Part shown: one piece after another, positions 25,626 through 37,065 of the stretch
Layout of the letters: each line of letters opens with the position of its first letter
Position numbering within the stretch: position 1 is the stretch's first letter
Source: Sthenelais limicola
Lineage: Eukaryota > Annelida > Polychaeta > Phyllodocida > Sigalionidae
Direction of reading: 5' to 3'
Assembly: GCA_942159475.1 (NCBI GenBank)
Contig: OW804095.1
Span: 88,797,740-88,861,739 of the forward strand
Length of the DNA stretch: 64,000 nt
Translations under genes and position numbers: made by a program
Notes under the pieces: generated by a model
The model's database searches: none
Told to the model about the DNA's origin: nothing
Seen by the model: the letters and a program-made list of their open reading frames with translations, nothing else

Positions 25626-26190
25626 GATATTGCATCCAATCAGATTGATGTACTACTTAGGTGCATAGGCACCAGACACATGTCAGTTCTTCAACTGGTT
25701 GAACTATGATGTTATAGCCAGGAATGTATGGCCTTTTTTTCAGATTGTTTTGCTATGATATGCTATAATATGCTATGACAAGTCCTTACAACAATGAGAA
25801 TATCATAAATGGATTCCCCTCTGCATTACCATCATCTTAAGGTATCACATCACCATATATGTATTTTTGATGATTTTTGTCAAAAAATGAGTGAAAAACA
25901 CATACTATGTGTGGATATTTGGTTGTCATGGTAACCGAATTGCTGTGACATCCAAGTAAGTGTGTAAAATGGATTGTCCTCTCAATTTCCATCATTTTGA
26001 GGTATCACACGACTATATATGTGTGTTTTATGATTTTTCTAAAAAAAATGAGTGGCAGCCATTTTTGTTTTTGATTTTTGACAAGGAAAGAGTCAGATTT
26101 CAGCTTGGCAACAGCAATTTTCGTGTTCAGCACACCCAAATTAGCCAGAAAAGTGCTGATGCACCTTTGTACTAAAAAATGCTCCTAGGA
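25626..26190 (-). repeat. Right long terminal inverted repeat
   Basis: Inverted copy of 21081-21646. The arms differ by scattered substitutions and small indels, so the element is not recent. Confidence 0.8.
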
Positions 26191-26398
26191 TTGAGAATTT
26201 TTCATCTGTTTCCCAGTCTATGAATCGTAAGCAAAGTACACTGTAATTTTGACACAATGTGTCCTAATTCGACTTCATAGAAGTCTACTTTTTCCTGTTA
26301 ACTCTCAACATTTCTCCCCAAATAATACATCTACTGGTTTACTAAACACTTAGCCATGATAGTACAACAAGCACGTTTGCTTTAGGTCAGTTATGTTA

Positions 26399-27170
26399 TT
26401 AATCTCTCCACCTGTCATTGGATTTTAGGTACGATTTAAGAGCAGGCCAAGATTGTTCTTTATTTACTTTACTCAATCTGTTCCATAATTTCGGGCCTTT
26501 TACCTGTGGTGATCTATTAAATTTCTCCGTCTGACATGGGGGTTGTATGAGATTAATACCTTGTGCTAACCTGGTGTCTCTAGGCATCAACTGTATTTTT
26601 TCAGGGTTTTCTTTAAATTTAAACATCAGACCCAGAAGAGAAATATCTCCTCGTTTTTTTTACAGAGTCTATCTTCAGGTCTCTCATCATCTCTTCCATT
26701 GACATATTATTATTAATATTAAAGTAAACCAGCCTGATCGCCCGATTTATCACACTCTGTAACTTGTTTATATGCATAACATTGGTAAGTGAGTATAGAT
26801 AATTACCATATTCAGCCAACGATAGAACATGCGTCTTAACAACTGTCTTGGCTATCTCTTTGTTTAGGCTGCCTCTAAGTCTTCCGAAACCATTTATCTT
26901 TTGCTGTATAGCATTTTTGATTTTAATAAAATGTTGGTTGAAACTTAGGGTAGCATCAATAGTGAAGCCTAAATAACAAGTTGTTTTGACCTTCTCTATT
27001 GCACAACCATCAATAAAGATATCTCCCAGTGCGGCAATATTAATCCTTTTTAAATTTCTATTCGAGCCCAACATTTGTAGTTGACATTTTTGAGAATTTA
27101 ATTTAAGTTTATTTGCCTTCATCCAGAGAGACACCTCATTTGCCACAAGTTGGCTTACCCTTCCCGACGG
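26399..27170 (-). pseudogene. C-terminal part of a non-LTR reverse transcriptase
   Basis: A minus-strand frame carries VANEVSLWMKANKLKLNSQK, the block that normally follows the YADD motif, then CYLGFTIDATLSFNQH (RT motif E/thumb region), then a C-terminal tail ending WNRLSKVNKEQSWPALKSYL. The tail is in another frame, with the switch in an A8 run near 26655. The catalytic palm is absent. Sequence style and strand match the RT of element A, which stops just before this block at 40860. It may therefore be the displaced 3' half of the same insertion, or an independent 5'-truncated copy. Confidence 0.75.
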
Positions 27171-28307
27171 GCAAATGAACGCGATTCTACACGATTTTTA
27201 ATGCGCGATCATGTCGCCATAGTTCTGTGATGAGAGTGGACGCTTTTCACGCAATAACTATTGCGCAATCATTGCGGGATAGTCACGCTAAGGATATAAC
27301 GCAATATTTGTGCAAAAATTAGCAAATTCTATTGGCATTTGAGTGGGATATTTCATGCACAATTTTGACCTTATTGTATTGCGGGTTTTTTTCAGAATAA
27401 CATCATTCGAAATTACTCATAATAAATACTCCATTTATCCTCAGCCTGTAAGAGACCTAAAATACTTCAACATCATTTTCGCCATATCTTTCCAATTCAC
27501 CAAAACAGCAGGTTTAGCTTCCTGTAGGTGACGTCAGTGTGTGTGTACTTGTACAACAGCTACAGAGCACTCATAGTACCCATACAGTTTCTGTATACAG
27601 TTATACGGGGTGTTTTGATTATTACCCATTTCAAAATAAAAAAAATAAATTACACTAATGAACCATTTGAAGATATTACTTTCTAATCAAATAGTTAGAA
27701 CATATATATAATGTATAGATGCCACATAAGTGTATTAGCAGCACTTTCATTGTAAAAGAAATTGAAAATGCAACTAAGTTACCAGTTGCGCCACCTGGTG
27801 GTATTTACTTCCGGTCTTACATGAAGTCAATCTTACATAAAGTTATAGGATTAAAATATAGGATTATAGCTCCTGTAAATGGCTTATTGTCATTGTTCAT
27901 TTCTAAATAGTGTTGTGAGATTGTATAGTTATCTCTGCGATTCAGTTTGCTGTTGTAATTAAATAATTAATTAAATCTGATATAATTGTTCCCTTGTCTG
28001 CTCTTCAAATGTCCTTCTTGGTTTTCTATTTTTTATCGGTAACAAACTCTACTGTAAAAGTGGTTACATGGTTGCACGATCTCACCACACATGAAAGAAC
28101 AAAATAAAATGTGAAATAAACACTACATGGGCACTTCTCATGAAATGTCGACATATCTCCTAGACCTGTATTTCATGATAATGAGTGACTTGTTGGTTCC
28201 GAGACTATATCTATATAAGTCTATATTCCTATTTATTGGGCTATAAATAAGGGACAATTGGCATTTCAGCATCAATATTTTAGAAAAACATATATCAGGA
28301 ACATATA
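27171..28307. other. Non-coding flank of the gypsy element
   Basis: No gene seen. It contains copy 2 of the 82-bp dispersed repeat (27719-27800) and several GCGCGAT/TTGCGCAA words. Confidence 0.5.
27719..27800 (+). repeat. Dispersed 82-bp repeat, copy 2
   Basis: Same length and orientation as 3840-3921, with about ten differences. Confidence 0.75.
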
Positions 28308-28655
28308 TGTAATGACCCTCAGGTGTGCGCAGGGGAGGAGAAATAAAGACAACAAGCGTTAACTATATTGTAGTTACTCTAATTTATTCTATGAGGCAGA
28401 TTCAAGACAGGTACAATAGTATCACGTATAACAAAAGGTGTTGTAAGTAAATAATAGGAAGTATAAAGAAGCAAATGAGAATATAGGGAAGTAGACAATG
28501 TCGTACTGCCACCTTGTGGCTACTCTAGTAATTATACTACACAAAGTAACATGCGCAAGGCGCGATAACTGAATGCGCAGCATGCGCACGTTATATAATC
28601 TATATTAAAACAATCGCAAGTAGTACAAAAAGTAAGATAAAGTAACGGCACTACA
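28308..28655 (-). repeat. 3' LTR of the gypsy element (element orientation)
   Basis: 348 bp, identical to 39446-39793 except at 28495. In element orientation it begins TGTAGTGCCG and ends GGTCATTACA. Confidence 0.95.
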
Positions 28656-28678
28656 TTACCCCCTACGAGGTTTAAAAG
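28656..28678 (-). other. Polypurine tract next to the 3' LTR
   Basis: In element orientation the sequence just before the LTR reads CGTAGGGGGTAA. The G5 run abutting the LTR is the usual plus-strand primer for LTR elements. It is short and not purely purine. Confidence 0.6.
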
Positions 28679-29466
28679 TTATTCATAAGATAACTTGATA
28701 CACAACAGAAATAACATCACGACAAGAAAACTGAAATATATAAAAGAAGTAATCGACTTCTCTCATAACTCTTTACACATGAACCCTGCGCAAAATATAA
28801 AATATGAAGCGCAAAAAAAATACAAAAGTCTCATAAAGACTGCCACAAGTCTCTTCAAGACTCTCTAAGCCGGGTAAAATCCAGTAAAGAATTAATTATC
28901 ACAATTTTCTATAAATATATCATGGAAATATTTCATAATAATATCTGCTTCTTCTGTCATCCAAACTACACATTTTTTAAACACCTAAAACGATCACAGA
29001 GGAAAAATACAAAGTGGCGAACAATATAAATAGGAGAAAAAAAAAAATTCTGTTCTGTTTTTTTTTCCAAGGTAGAAGAAATACTAATATAAACACAACT
29101 TGAAAGCACTGCGCAAACCTGCGCGTATGGTCTCATTAAGACAAATTTTCAAGGAAAAATTAATAATCAAGTGAATACATATTTTCTCTTCTCAAATAAA
29201 TATCGCACACTATTGCAGATCTTGTCCTTGATCGATCATCTCCTCTCGTCCCGTATCAGCGGTTTCTTAAGCTTCGGGATCCTACTGTCATACGAATCTG
29301 CTGTTTCTTAAAATGTCCGCCTCACATCGCCAGGTAGAAATTAAATATTCAGACAAGAAATTTTACAAATATTAACCAAAGTTGATATTATATTCAGACA
29401 TAAACAATATAAGGACATACCATCCAATTTAAATTGAATATTCTACACACTCAGCACAGTGAAATA
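28679..29466. other. 3' untranslated part of the gypsy element
   Basis: AT-rich, with no ORF. It lies between the stop of the extra ORF and the 3' LTR. Confidence 0.7.
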
Positions 29467-31380
29467 CTATGAAGGATTATCACACGTTTCGTTCGTTTTT
29501 GAACGATTTTTCTCGTCATCATTAATCAAATCCGGCAGTTCTTTTATCATCTTGTCATCATCAAATCTCTGCTTTGTTGGAGTATTCAAACCTCCTCCCA
29601 TGACACTAGACGTCATAGAGGTAACCATAGACGACCCAGTCACCAAGCTATCAGGTGATAGCATCTGGGTACAACCAGCAGGTGGAAAACTGGACGATTC
29701 GAATAATTGTGCAGCAATGGCCTCAGCAGATGTAGTTAGTTCAGCCACCGATTTTGTAGTCCCAGTCGAAGGTTTAACCATAGTTTTATTCAAGTCTGAA
29801 ACAGAATTTGTCACGGTACAAGTGGTACAATTCATTAACTGTCTAGCCCTTACATTTCTGGCACGAATCATCTCCATCGTCGTCAATGGTACAACATTCT
29901 TACCTGAAGAAGTGGAAGGACGTGGAGAAGATTTTGTCGAATTGGAAGCTAACTCAGCCTCCAATTTAGCCACTTTATCTGTGAGATTCTTATTAGAATT
30001 TTCCAGATCTAATACACGCATTTGTAACATGTCATTAAGGTTGCTCGTTTCCTCGACTACCTCCAGTAGACTCTTGACTTCCTCTTGGTTTTTTACAATC
30101 TGTTCAACATCAGCCAAAGGCTTCATTAAGTCATTTAAATGTCTTTCAAAACGTTCTCTCACAGCTATCACAGCATCTTTAAACTGTTCCTCAGCCATAG
30201 CAGAGGCCACGTTAAATTGACCCAAAGCATGACTGAATTCATCTTTTATCTGGTGTAGACTCTCACTGGTCACGTTCAAACCAATCCCAGCTGCTTCAAA
30301 ACTACAACTATTAGAAATAGTAGGCATCGCAGATTGTCTTGCTGTCCAAGCATTCACTGATGGAATTGGAGCATCAACAACCTTTTGTTTCTTTATCATT
30401 TGTCCTTGAGCCTTTGGTACAAACCCAGATTCTCGTGCAGCCTCCTCCAGGGCCTGCCACACATTACGAGTCACTACAAGGCTCAAATGAAAATTCGGAT
30501 TGGCAACCGTAACCAGAGTAGGGTTAAGGCGCACATCTTCAAGTATACGACCAGCACTTGACTTACCCCGTTTATGGCCTCCTCCAGGGCTTGTCAAATG
30601 TATCAATAAGTCTGACATTCGATCAAACGCATGGGGGCACCATCGAATAGGGCATTTCAGTCCTGAAACAAGTGGAGTGTGCTCCTCACACAAATGTCTC
30701 AGAAATGTTTCTTTCGTTGAGTACACTTTGACACCTTCTGGATTCAGATCCTTAGACCTGCAACAGGTAAAGGGACATCGCATATTGTTCGTGAATATCT
30801 GAGCAGCCATTTTTAATTTAAGGTACTGGTCCTCAAATACTACACAGTTTTTACCTGCTAAGACATTGGAAGTCTCGCAATTAGTCGCAAACAATTCCTC
30901 AAAACGATTCATATCGTCTAGAGCATCATCGGTTTCGGGTACTGAAGTAAACTCATCTTTCTCATCATTCGGCAAAATAGGAACGACAGAGGTGTCTTCT
31001 TTAGGCAACCAAGTCTTAGTTGATTTTCTTCGAATATTAAAACGTCTGGGAACATCGTCCCTCTCCCGATAACTGGAAGCAGTAGAACTAGCATCAGACG
31101 ATTTTTTCTTCGTTTTGGACTGTTTTTTACCTTGTTTCTGTTCACCAACCTTGGGAATTTTGTAGTTCGCAAGGTCTTTCGGGACGGCAATGCCACTGGA
31201 GCTACAGGACTTTAAAAAGTCCTCCATGGTCGGGCAATTTTGATTCGGAAGGGTAGAGGCCTTGCCTGAAGCACCAGCCTCTTTCAAACTTTTATTCGGG
31301 GGTTGGACTTGCTTTGAGGTGTCCATATCGACCTCATTCGGTGCAGCAGCTGGAATCGCTGCCGGCCCTTTTCCGGCCAT
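29467..31380 (-). CDS. Extra ORF3 of the gypsy element: zinc-finger and coiled-coil protein
   Basis: 637 aa from an ATG, in the position where some gypsy elements carry env, but with no signal peptide, membrane segment or furin-type site. Residues about 1-150 are low-complexity with a Lys-rich patch (about 81-95). Residues about 202-234 look like a C2H2-type finger (C202, C206/C207, H229, H234) and about 243-269 a second one (C243, C248, H261, H269). Residues about 380-490 form a heptad-rich coiled coil (EEVKSLLEVVEETSNLNDML). The tail is Ser/Thr-rich. The profile suggests a nuclear or nucleic-acid-binding oligomer rather than an envelope. The gene lies 1.57 kb beyond pol, so a subgenomic or spliced mRNA would be needed. 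I do not recognise the family. The overlapping 253-codon frame on the plus strand is a shadow. Confidence 0.8.
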   Translation of the reverse strand: MAGKGPAAIPAAAPNEVDMDTSKQVQPPNKSLKEAGASGKASTLPNQNCPTMEDFLKSCSSSGIAVPKDLANYKIPKVGEQKQGKKQSKTKKKSSDASSTASSYRERDDVPRRFNIRRKSTKTWLPKEDTSVVPILPNDEKDEFTSVPETDDALDDMNRFEELFATNCETSNVLAGKNCVVFEDQYLKLKMAAQIFTNNMRCPFTCCRSKDLNPEGVKVYSTKETFLRHLCEEHTPLVSGLKCPIRWCPHAFDRMSDLLIHLTSPGGGHKRGKSSAGRILEDVRLNPTLVTVANPNFHLSLVVTRNVWQALEEAARESGFVPKAQGQMIKKQKVVDAPIPSVNAWTARQSAMPTISNSCSFEAAGIGLNVTSESLHQIKDEFSHALGQFNVASAMAEEQFKDAVIAVRERFERHLNDLMKPLADVEQIVKNQEEVKSLLEVVEETSNLNDMLQMRVLDLENSNKNLTDKVAKLEAELASNSTKSSPRPSTSSGKNVVPLTTMEMIRARNVRARQLMNCTTCTVTNSVSDLNKTMVKPSTGTTKSVAELTTSAEAIAAQLFESSSFPPAGCTQMLSPDSLVTGSSMVTSMTSSVMGGGLNTPTKQRFDDDKMIKELPDLINDDEKNRSKTNETCDNPS

Positions 31381-32955
31381 AAGGTCCAGATTAGGTTAAT
31401 CCTGAAAAAACAAAAAAAACAATAATAGTTTAGTAATAATTCAATATTAACCAATGCGCAACTTGCGCACAGGCTGCGCGAAGCTAGAATACCGTATTAG
31501 TCGATTTAGGTGACCTCTCGTACGCAGTCCCATAGAACTCAACACTGCACGTACCGTACCCTGCTCTCTCCGACGTCCGCGCTTTTGTCATAAGAATAGG
31601 CCGCACTGCGCGATGCTAGGGGACCCTGCGGATTCCCTCGGCTCCGGCCGGAACATGTATGCCCCAAAAGCAAGGCCAAACTTTTTAACATATCGCTAGA
31701 CTTTGTGCGCATAGGTAGAAATCTATCTAGCTTGATAGATTTCATACCGCTAACCATTGCTAAGCCTTGTACTAGGATATCGCAAATGTGCGCATTGAAA
31801 AACAGCCTGTTTAACATAGTTTTAATCATGTCTAAAGCCCAAACCACAACATTCATGCCAAATATAGCTAGTATGACGTATCTTAACGAGATTAACGTTT
31901 CCACAATACATCAACTTAATCAGGATATGTCAGTCATCCCCTTTAGATAATATCAAGTGAATAATTTGCTTATTTACGCTTAATTATCAGTCACACGATA
32001 ACATATCACATACACATCGACCTTTGTTTACATCCTTACTTTTCAAACTCATAAATATTCATGATAGGATAGCTTGCCACGAGCACCGGTATCCCTGAGT
32101 CGAGCAACATCCTACATTAGAGTTCTAAGTCATAATGATGTTATATCAAGGCAATATATTCCAGTAACTAGTTTTTCAGAAAAGGATCTACTTACAGTTT
32201 ATGTCTTGTAACAGAGGCAAGAATGACTCCCTCAATACAAAAAACGAGAAACTTTCTTTCGTATCCTAGGTTCAGCAGTCCGTATGGTTTGAAGACCAAG
32301 GCAGGAGTGCCTGAAACACCCCACCGTCCAACTAACCTGTACTCGATTAACACAATCACCCAGCCAATAGCTGGATAGGTAATCACATGAAATATACAGC
32401 AGTTTTTAAGCTATTGAAAAACAATTCACTTTTAATTATGTCAATATAAATAAGAATAGCACTGAGACCCTACCAAGAGAGAAGGCTCAATCCAATCAGT
32501 TGTAGAATGGTCTGCTTATAGCAGTGCCTACCAAGGTAGTTCTCGTACATAAATCATTGCAATGTTTGTATTTTTCTTTTCTCCACATATATGAATATAG
32601 CATAGGGCTCCAAGGATCATCATACGCTCATAGATTAACCCATTGGATACTTCTCGTTGTGTTTTTTTTATTTGTCGATTTATTCGTTTCAACAGTCAAT
32701 AATCGCCATGGGAGCTCAATCACTACCAGACCAGAAGAAAGATTGCTATAATATTCAACTAGCATGGCGTATAACGATCAGGGGCATTGATGTTTCTCTT
32801 CCCTTCTCCTCGTACCAGAGGCACGGTATTATCTACATAATTATTAATCTTTTTAGTTCGGTTTCGCGGTTTTCTACCATTCTCTTTTAACTTTTGAGAT
32901 ATGCTGGGAATATTATTCACAGTATTTACTACTGCATCCTCCCCATGCGTCTTCT
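31381..32955. other. Spacer between pol and ORF3 of the gypsy element
   Basis: There is no clear gene. A 121-codon minus-strand frame (31904-31539) has a hydrophobic stretch near its start (VILAIFGMNVVVWALDMI) but no family match. It could be leader sequence for a spliced ORF3 mRNA or a vestige. Confidence 0.5.
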
Positions 32956-35900
32956 CTAAGCTAGAAGGTGGCTTTCGTGGAGGTCTACCACGACGTCTAG
33001 TATTATCCGGTTTCTGCCTAGAAATAAATTGTTTAATCTCCTGGCCTGGATATACCTTACCCCATTAAATCGAATGACATCTCTGCCTTCCTCACGTAGT
33101 TTTTCCATTTCGGGAGCACTACCCAGGTTAGCAGTAATAGTCAAGCCATCTTGCGATGTTGGATCTATTGCTGTTTTCAGGAAATCACCATTCCAACGTA
33201 CATCTCCTCTTGCTGTATTCAAAAGATATGTACTGTCATTCACTTTTTTTAGTATTTTGAACGGTCCATCCCATTTAGCCCCATATTTGTTGCTCGCTAT
33301 AGGTGGATAATATCTGTAGACCCATTCACCTTCCAGGAAGTTTCTAAGTCTAGTTCTCCGATCAAAATTCTTTTTCTGAGCAAGTGAAGTAACTTGTAGT
33401 CTGTCACGAGCAATTCTGTGTCCCTCACGTAATTGTTTACGCAATTGTTCCAGAAATACACTTCGTGCTGGCAAATCCAATCCTCCACGTGGAATACCAA
33501 ATATCAAATCAGCAGGAGTATATGCCTCCTCACCGAATAACAAAGAATATGGTGTACAGCCAGTACTAGCATGAACACTAGTATTATATGCACTGGCTAT
33601 ACATGGAATCAGAGTGTCCCATTTCTCAGAGCCATAATCAATGTAACATGATAATTGCTCAACCAATACTCTATTAAAGCGTTCTGATTGTCCATTCCCC
33701 ATCGGTCTATATGGGTTCGTGTGGGATTTGTGTATATCAAATATTTTGCATAATTCTCTCATTACCCCACCCTCAAATTCTGGGGCTCCATCGGTATGTA
33801 TCGAATTTGGTGTGCCAAATCGCAATATCCAATCTTTAAACAGAGTCCAGGCGACTGTCTCTGCCTTATGATCAGGTAAGCAAAATGCTTCTGACCATTT
33901 TGAAAAACAGTCAGTCACAACCAATACACATATATTACCATTTGGGCTTCGTTTAAATCCACTAAGAACATCCATAGCTATACGAGAAAATCGTTCACCA
34001 GCTATGTCCTTAGTCAGGGGTGAAATATTCTTTCCTGCTCTTGTTTTTCGGGTTAGGCAGGCTTCACATTGCCTGATCCACCTCCCAACATCTCCTCTAA
34101 GACCTGGCCAGAAATATCTGGGCTTAATAGCCTTATGGGTACGAGGATTTCCAAAATGCCCAACACAAGCTGGGCCATGATGGCGATCGAATATTTTCTT
34201 CCTACAACTAAAAGGTATCACAACTCTACTGAATAATTTTCCTGTAGAGGGTTGCCTCCAGCGTAGACATAACAGATTATCCAAAATTACTAGATCATTT
34301 TTCTTAGCTACAATGCTTCGAAATTCATTGCTCTCTGCCCCAGTATTAGTCGGCCAAGGAATAGTTCCCTGAACAAATAATATGATGCGCTTTAAATCAG
34401 GATCTATGGCTTGTTCAGCCTCCAAATTTAAACTTTTTTGAACATTATTATTCACAACTTTTGCACTGGCTATGACAGCATTATGAGCCCCACAGTCTGT
34501 ACAATCCTCTCTCTTACATCTACTATAAGGGATGCGCGAAAGAGCATCGGCATTGATATGAGATTTCCCAGCTCGATGGCGAATCACTCCAGGAGCAGTG
34601 ATATTATACAACTGCAAGGTCATCAACCAACGAGCAAGCATATGCTCTGGTTCTTTAAAACCGATCAGCCAAGTCAATGAAGCATGGTCAGTTCTCACAA
34701 TAAAATCGGACCCAAGAATATAATGTTTAAATTTCTTGGCATAGGCTACTACCGCAAGCAATTCCCTATAAGTAGTACAATAATTCCTTTGAGATTTACT
34801 TAGAGAATGGCTAGCATAACCAATGACTCTTTCTTCTCCATCTTGAATCTGGGATAGCACCCCGGCCATACACTTTCCACTTGCATCAGTATCTAATATG
34901 AATAGACCTTCTGCTCGTGGATATGCAAGGACAGGAGCCTTTGTAAGAGCATTCTTAGTAGCTATAAATGAAGCTTCACAATCTTTGGTCCACTCCACTT
35001 TATATTTGGCGATTTTACTAGATTTCCTCACAATTTCCTGAATGGGAAATACCATATCAGAAAAATTCTGTACAAATTGCCTATAATATGAAGCAAATCC
35101 AAGAAATGATCTAACCTCTTTAACATTCTTAGGCTGTGGCCACTCTCTGACCACTTTGACTTTCTCTGGATCTGCTCGAATACCCTCTTGTGATACAACA
35201 CGACCCAGATATTCAACTTGCCTTTGAAAAAGTTTACATTTCTTTGGTTTCAATTTGAGACCATATTCTCTCAAACGACTGAAAACTTCCTCCAAATTTT
35301 CTAGAGTTTCTTGCAGCGATTTGCCAAATATTATTACATCATCCAAGTATACGAGGCATGTCTTATTCACCAAACCTCGCAACATATTATTCATCATCTT
35401 CTGGAAAGTAGCAGGAGCATTACAAAGTCCAAATGCCATTACTTTAAACTGGTATAGCCCAGAAGCAGTGACAAATGCAGTTTTTTCTTTGCTGTTTTCA
35501 TCCATTGCAATCTGCCAGTAACCACTTTCCAAATCCAGTGTACAAAACCAGGTATTGCCACCCAGAGCCTCTAGACAATCGTCTATACGAGGCAAAGGAT
35601 AGCAATCCTTTTTTGTGATACTGTTTAATTTCCTATAGTCTACACAGAACCGTATGGTGTTATCTTTTTTATTAACCATAACAATCGGTGAGGCCCAAGG
35701 GCTATCGCTTTCCTCTATCGCACCAGATTCCAACATTTTTTTAACATGTTCTTCAGCCACATTCCTTTTTACAGGAGCCTGTCGGCGATAAGCTTGCTTA
35801 ATCGGTACAGCATCCCCCGTGTTTATAGTGTGGGTGGTACGAGATGTATAGCCTAGGGTCTCCCCTGGTAGACGAAATACATCCTGATTTCGTAGAATCA

Positions 35901-37065
35901 TTTCTTTCAATATATCCTTCTCTTTATCACTTTTCACATGTGCATCGTTGATGAGTAGATCTAAGCTTGATGTGTCGACGCCTACATCTTCCACCTTAGT
36001 AGCAGCAATATAACAATCGGTGATATCAGAAGGATTAACCGTTTTTAAGCTATTTTCTTCAGCTTCATAAATATATCCAACAGGAGTATTTTTACGAATA
36101 CGAATCGGGAGTGCAGTAGGGTTACATAGAGGCATCCTCGCATGATTGGCATTGTACAAGTAAGTATTCAAGCCTCCAAAGATTTCTCCATTTTCCCCTT
36201 CTACTTCTGGTTCTACCAAATATGGTCTGTCGGTGGGCAGATTTCCAAGAGAAACTTCTGCATTTATTATCGCAAATGCTCCCAATTTGATATCTTTTTT
36301 TATAACCGCAGTGCCCACTGCCCCCTTCCTCAGACAATTCACATGATTCTTGCCATTGTTCAGGGATAATCGACCAGGCCAAGCGATACCACGTCTATAT
36401 CGCCAGGTAAAATCCATTCCCAAGATAGCTTGGTCGCCATCTAGGTGTGATACAACTAAGCAGGCATTTTTATAGATTTTCCCACCTATATTTAATTCAA
36501 AAATTGCATAACCCAGCGTTTCAATAGGCTCACCAGCTACAGGTTTAATCCTCATTCGTGAAGCGAACAAACGAGGCTTGCTGATGAGTGATTCATAGAA
36601 TTCTTTAGATACTAGGCTGGTTTGAGCCCCAGTATCGTAAAGAAATTCTCCACACTTTTGACCTATTTCAACAGGAACATACCATCTCATCCTAACTGCC
36701 AGAGGCGTTAGATCTATCAAGATTTCTGATTCATTACATGGGTCCGATAGCGTTGAAACCTTGATTTCTCCATCGTCGCACTGTATAGCGCTAACTAGAG
36801 CAAGGTCATCCGTTTCCAAACCTCCTCCTCTCACACTATCCAAGTATTGGTTAGTTTGGGAAGAAATAGGGACACATTCCGCTTTCGGCTGAGAAATATT
36901 ATTGACAAGGGAAGAACAAGGTTGATCTACCTCTCTATCTTCCACGAGTCTATTCCTCAACTTCTCACTAGAATCTTCATCCTGAGGATGATCGGTAATA
37001 TCTGGAATTATTCTGATTATATTGTCATCACTAGAAAGGCTAAGGGCCCCAGCTGCGCTTCTCAC
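32956..37065 (-). CDS. pol: Pol polyprotein of the gypsy element (PR-RT-RH-IN)
   Basis: 1369 codons. Aspartic protease: DTG at about 144 and ILGMDF at about 214. Reverse transcriptase: LDLESGYWQI (catalytic D about 511) and YLDD (about 573-576). RNase H: DTDAS (D about 725), YRELLA (E about 768) and RTDH (D about 793). Integrase: zinc-binding H962/H970/C1000/C1003, the D-D-E triad at about D1032, D1092, E1128, and a C-terminal WDGPFKI (GPY/F) module; no chromodomain seen. The frame starts at GTG and overlaps the gag stop. It is open upstream into gag in the -1 frame, so it is made as a Gag-Pol fusion by -1 frameshifting (signal at 37044-37086). All catalytic residues I can check are present. 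Confidence 0.95.
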   Translation of the reverse strand: MRSAAGALSLSSDDNIIRIIPDITDHPQDEDSSEKLRNRLVEDREVDQPCSSLVNNISQPKAECVPISSQTNQYLDSVRGGGLETDDLALVSAIQCDDGEIKVSTLSDPCNESEILIDLTPLAVRMRWYVPVEIGQKCGEFLYDTGAQTSLVSKEFYESLISKPRLFASRMRIKPVAGEPIETLGYAIFELNIGGKIYKNACLVVSHLDGDQAILGMDFTWRYRRGIAWPGRLSLNNGKNHVNCLRKGAVGTAVIKKDIKLGAFAIINAEVSLGNLPTDRPYLVEPEVEGENGEIFGGLNTYLYNANHARMPLCNPTALPIRIRKNTPVGYIYEAEENSLKTVNPSDITDCYIAATKVEDVGVDTSSLDLLINDAHVKSDKEKDILKEMILRNQDVFRLPGETLGYTSRTTHTINTGDAVPIKQAYRRQAPVKRNVAEEHVKKMLESGAIEESDSPWASPIVMVNKKDNTIRFCVDYRKLNSITKKDCYPLPRIDDCLEALGGNTWFCTLDLESGYWQIAMDENSKEKTAFVTASGLYQFKVMAFGLCNAPATFQKMMNNMLRGLVNKTCLVYLDDVIIFGKSLQETLENLEEVFSRLREYGLKLKPKKCKLFQRQVEYLGRVVSQEGIRADPEKVKVVREWPQPKNVKEVRSFLGFASYYRQFVQNFSDMVFPIQEIVRKSSKIAKYKVEWTKDCEASFIATKNALTKAPVLAYPRAEGLFILDTDASGKCMAGVLSQIQDGEERVIGYASHSLSKSQRNYCTTYRELLAVVAYAKKFKHYILGSDFIVRTDHASLTWLIGFKEPEHMLARWLMTLQLYNITAPGVIRHRAGKSHINADALSRIPYSRCKREDCTDCGAHNAVIASAKVVNNNVQKSLNLEAEQAIDPDLKRIILFVQGTIPWPTNTGAESNEFRSIVAKKNDLVILDNLLCLRWRQPSTGKLFSRVVIPFSCRKKIFDRHHGPACVGHFGNPRTHKAIKPRYFWPGLRGDVGRWIRQCEACLTRKTRAGKNISPLTKDIAGERFSRIAMDVLSGFKRSPNGNICVLVVTDCFSKWSEAFCLPDHKAETVAWTLFKDWILRFGTPNSIHTDGAPEFEGGVMRELCKIFDIHKSHTNPYRPMGNGQSERFNRVLVEQLSCYIDYGSEKWDTLIPCIASAYNTSVHASTGCTPYSLLFGEEAYTPADLIFGIPRGGLDLPARSVFLEQLRKQLREGHRIARDRLQVTSLAQKKNFDRRTRLRNFLEGEWVYRYYPPIASNKYGAKWDGPFKILKKVNDSTYLLNTARGDVRWNGDFLKTAIDPTSQDGLTITANLGSAPEMEKLREEGRDVIRFNGVRYIQARRLNNLFLGRNRIILDVVVDLHESHLLA

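Larger units (their letters stand above)
21081..26190. mobile_element. Large element with about 565-bp terminal inverted repeats
   Basis: The left arm 21081-21646 and right arm 25626-26190 are inverted copies. Outer ends start TCCTAGGAGCATTTTT and inner ends contain CACCTAAGTAGTACATCAA. Between them is a broken minus-strand coding region (23752-21793) and a nested TTAA element (24344-25441). I see no convincing target duplication. Very long inverted repeats suggest a fold-back or DNA transposon. The superfamily cannot be assigned from what I see. Confidence 0.7.

Noticed and set aside
21081..26190. Polinton/Maverick assignment for the long-TIR element
   Set aside because: At 5 kb it is too short, and no polymerase B, integrase or capsid gene is visible. 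The superfamily is left open.
29459..30220. 253-codon plus-strand ORF opposite the gypsy ORF3
   Set aside because: It is the antisense shadow of the 637-aa ORF. It is Ser/Val/Leu-rich with no signature, and the sense frame has fingers, coiled coil and an intact length.
31539..31904. Possible env or membrane protein between pol and ORF3
   Set aside because: There is one hydrophobic stretch only, no signal-peptide pattern, no further open frame and no family resemblance.
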